The notes under the pieces are model-generated. The model was not told the DNA's origin and made no database searches. It was given only the letters and a program-made list of their open reading frames with translations. The position numbers and the translations under genes were made by a program. A stretch of 64,000 nucleotides of DNA from Cyanoderma ruficeps (lineage: Eukaryota; Chordata; Aves; Passeriformes; Timaliidae). Below, one piece after another: positions 62,906-64,000 of the stretch (positions are counted from its first letter, which is position 1; each line of letters starts with the position of its first letter). The DNA lies in NCBI GenBank assembly GCA_008694505.1, contig VZDJ01006585.1, forward strand, positions 8,390,021 to 8,454,020, written 5' to 3'.

Positions 62906-64000
62906 ATTTAGATCTAACCTTTTTTATGTGTATTAAAAAAATATATATATATATACATAGTCAATATCAATATATTTAATGTGCTTACAGAAATAAAAAG
63001 AAACCTATCTAGATGTTCTTCATTGTTAAATGTGTGCACAGTTGAACTTAAAAAAGAATGTATGCAGTAGCATAGTAATAGCAGCTGCTCTGCCCCCCAC
63101 TCCCCCAAAAATCAGCAAGTCATTTTAATCCGGTATCTTCTGCCAAATATTTAATAAATAGAAAGAATTCTTCATAATGAGAACAGATGAAAACCTAAGA
63201 AAAACATTTAAAACTGACTTTTGACAAAACATGAGATTTAGGACTGAATATATTGAAAGACGGAGAAGTGAAACACAGACCACCTTGTGGTTTGTACATT
63301 TCAAGTAGATGAATTTCATTGGCAGCTCAACCTAGAAGTAAAGTAAGTCTCATCTACCTAAAACACATCCATGTCCCTATGATCTTAGACACAAACAAGA
63401 TAGTATGAATAAAACATAAAATTATATGTTTCATTTTGGGTTTTTTTTCAAACAGGAAAAAAATTAACAAATAAAAATATTTCATCAAATTTTTGGTTTT
63501 TTCTTTTATTTCAACAAAAAGTCTTGAGCTACATATGTTTTATATGTGACATGATATTTATGACATTTTGGGGAAAATTTGTGTTAATTAATTTGTTAAT
63601 CAAACAGTAATAGATCATCAGAGTAGGAATAACAACATAATACATCAACTAAGGGGAAGAAAGCGTTTATACTACACGTAGACAATGCTCTTGGCCAAAA
63701 CATAGAATTACCTTCTAATTTTAAAATTTATCTGCTATTTTAATTTGAAATATTTAAGTTACTTTGACTTTCATAAAAAGAAGGAAATTACAGGCATTAG
63801 TAACTCTAATGCTTTGCAAATGTGCCAAAGGGCACAAAATGGCACAGTATATGCTGCTTTCAGTATTTCCCATACAAATTGGCCATGCAGAATGTTGACC
63901 TATCCAGATGCTCCCCAATCTTGAAATAATTCTAAGCAGACTTGCATAAGAATGGAAAAGAGTCAATGTAAATCATTTTTTATTCCCAGTCTCACCATTT
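62906..64000. other. unannotated AT-rich sequence
   Basis: Begins with an A-run and a (TA)n tract at about 62934-62956. No gene or recognised transposon follows to the end of the window. Confidence 0.45.

Noticed and set aside
1..64000. Prokaryotic or phage systems, CRISPR arrays, operons or interstitial telomeric repeats
   Set aside because: No direct-repeat/spacer array, compact gene layout or TTAGGG run was seen; all recognisable elements are vertebrate retroelements.

Overview
This window is vertebrate, almost certainly avian, non-coding DNA. It is AT-rich throughout, has no gene-dense stretch and no long open reading frame, and its interspersed repeats are bird-type: several degraded CR1 LINEs (3' ends related to ATTCTATGATTCTATG), two solo LTRs of a family common in bird genomes, and a tRNA-headed SINE with a CR1-like tail that resembles the songbird element TguSINE1. 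That SINE makes a passerine the most likely source. The window reads as intergenic desert or the inside of a very large intron. No gene could be recognised with confidence, and no RNA gene, CRISPR array, operon or bacterial feature is present.

Layout. 1-9.3 kb: unique AT-rich sequence, a composite 6-bp/9-bp microsatellite (about 1.64-1.83 kb), a candidate coding exon on the minus strand (2334-2477), a short protein-like frame (5306-5476) and a GC-rich, CpG-poor island (about 6.96-7.65 kb). 9.3-18.6 kb: old repeat relics, namely a CR1-like 3' tail (9.35 kb), a MIR-like CORE-SINE (13.94 kb), a tRNA-Ile/CR1 SINE (14.34 kb) and a weak MIR-like patch near 16.09 kb. 18.6-28 kb: two same-strand solo LTRs (18.63-19.22 and 27.40-27.95 kb), an inverted-repeat cluster (21.65-21.75 kb), a second candidate coding exon (23.45-23.61 kb, minus), a 49-nt poly-T tract and a very old, about 1.2-kb CR1-type LINE on the minus strand (25.8-27.0 kb).

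29.7-37.7 kb holds most of the recognisable CR1 sequence: a CR1 whose 5' part is inverted against its 3' part (29.67-31.11 kb), a 3'-region fragment (32.64-33.07 kb) and a 1.85-kb 5'-truncated copy (35.84-37.69 kb). 37.7-64 kb is mostly unique AT-rich DNA with a short CR1 3' end (44.12 kb), an older CR1-like fragment (45.2 kb), a CR1 tail (49.14-49.61 kb), a candidate non-coding exon (61.14-61.35 kb) and a CR1 body lacking its usual 3' tail (62.17-62.91 kb).

The elements do not form a working system. They are independent insertions of different ages. The most informative item is the 5'-inverted CR1, whose arrangement is what twin priming during target-primed reverse transcription would leave. 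All family assignments are from memory of consensus sequences; no alignment or database search was run.
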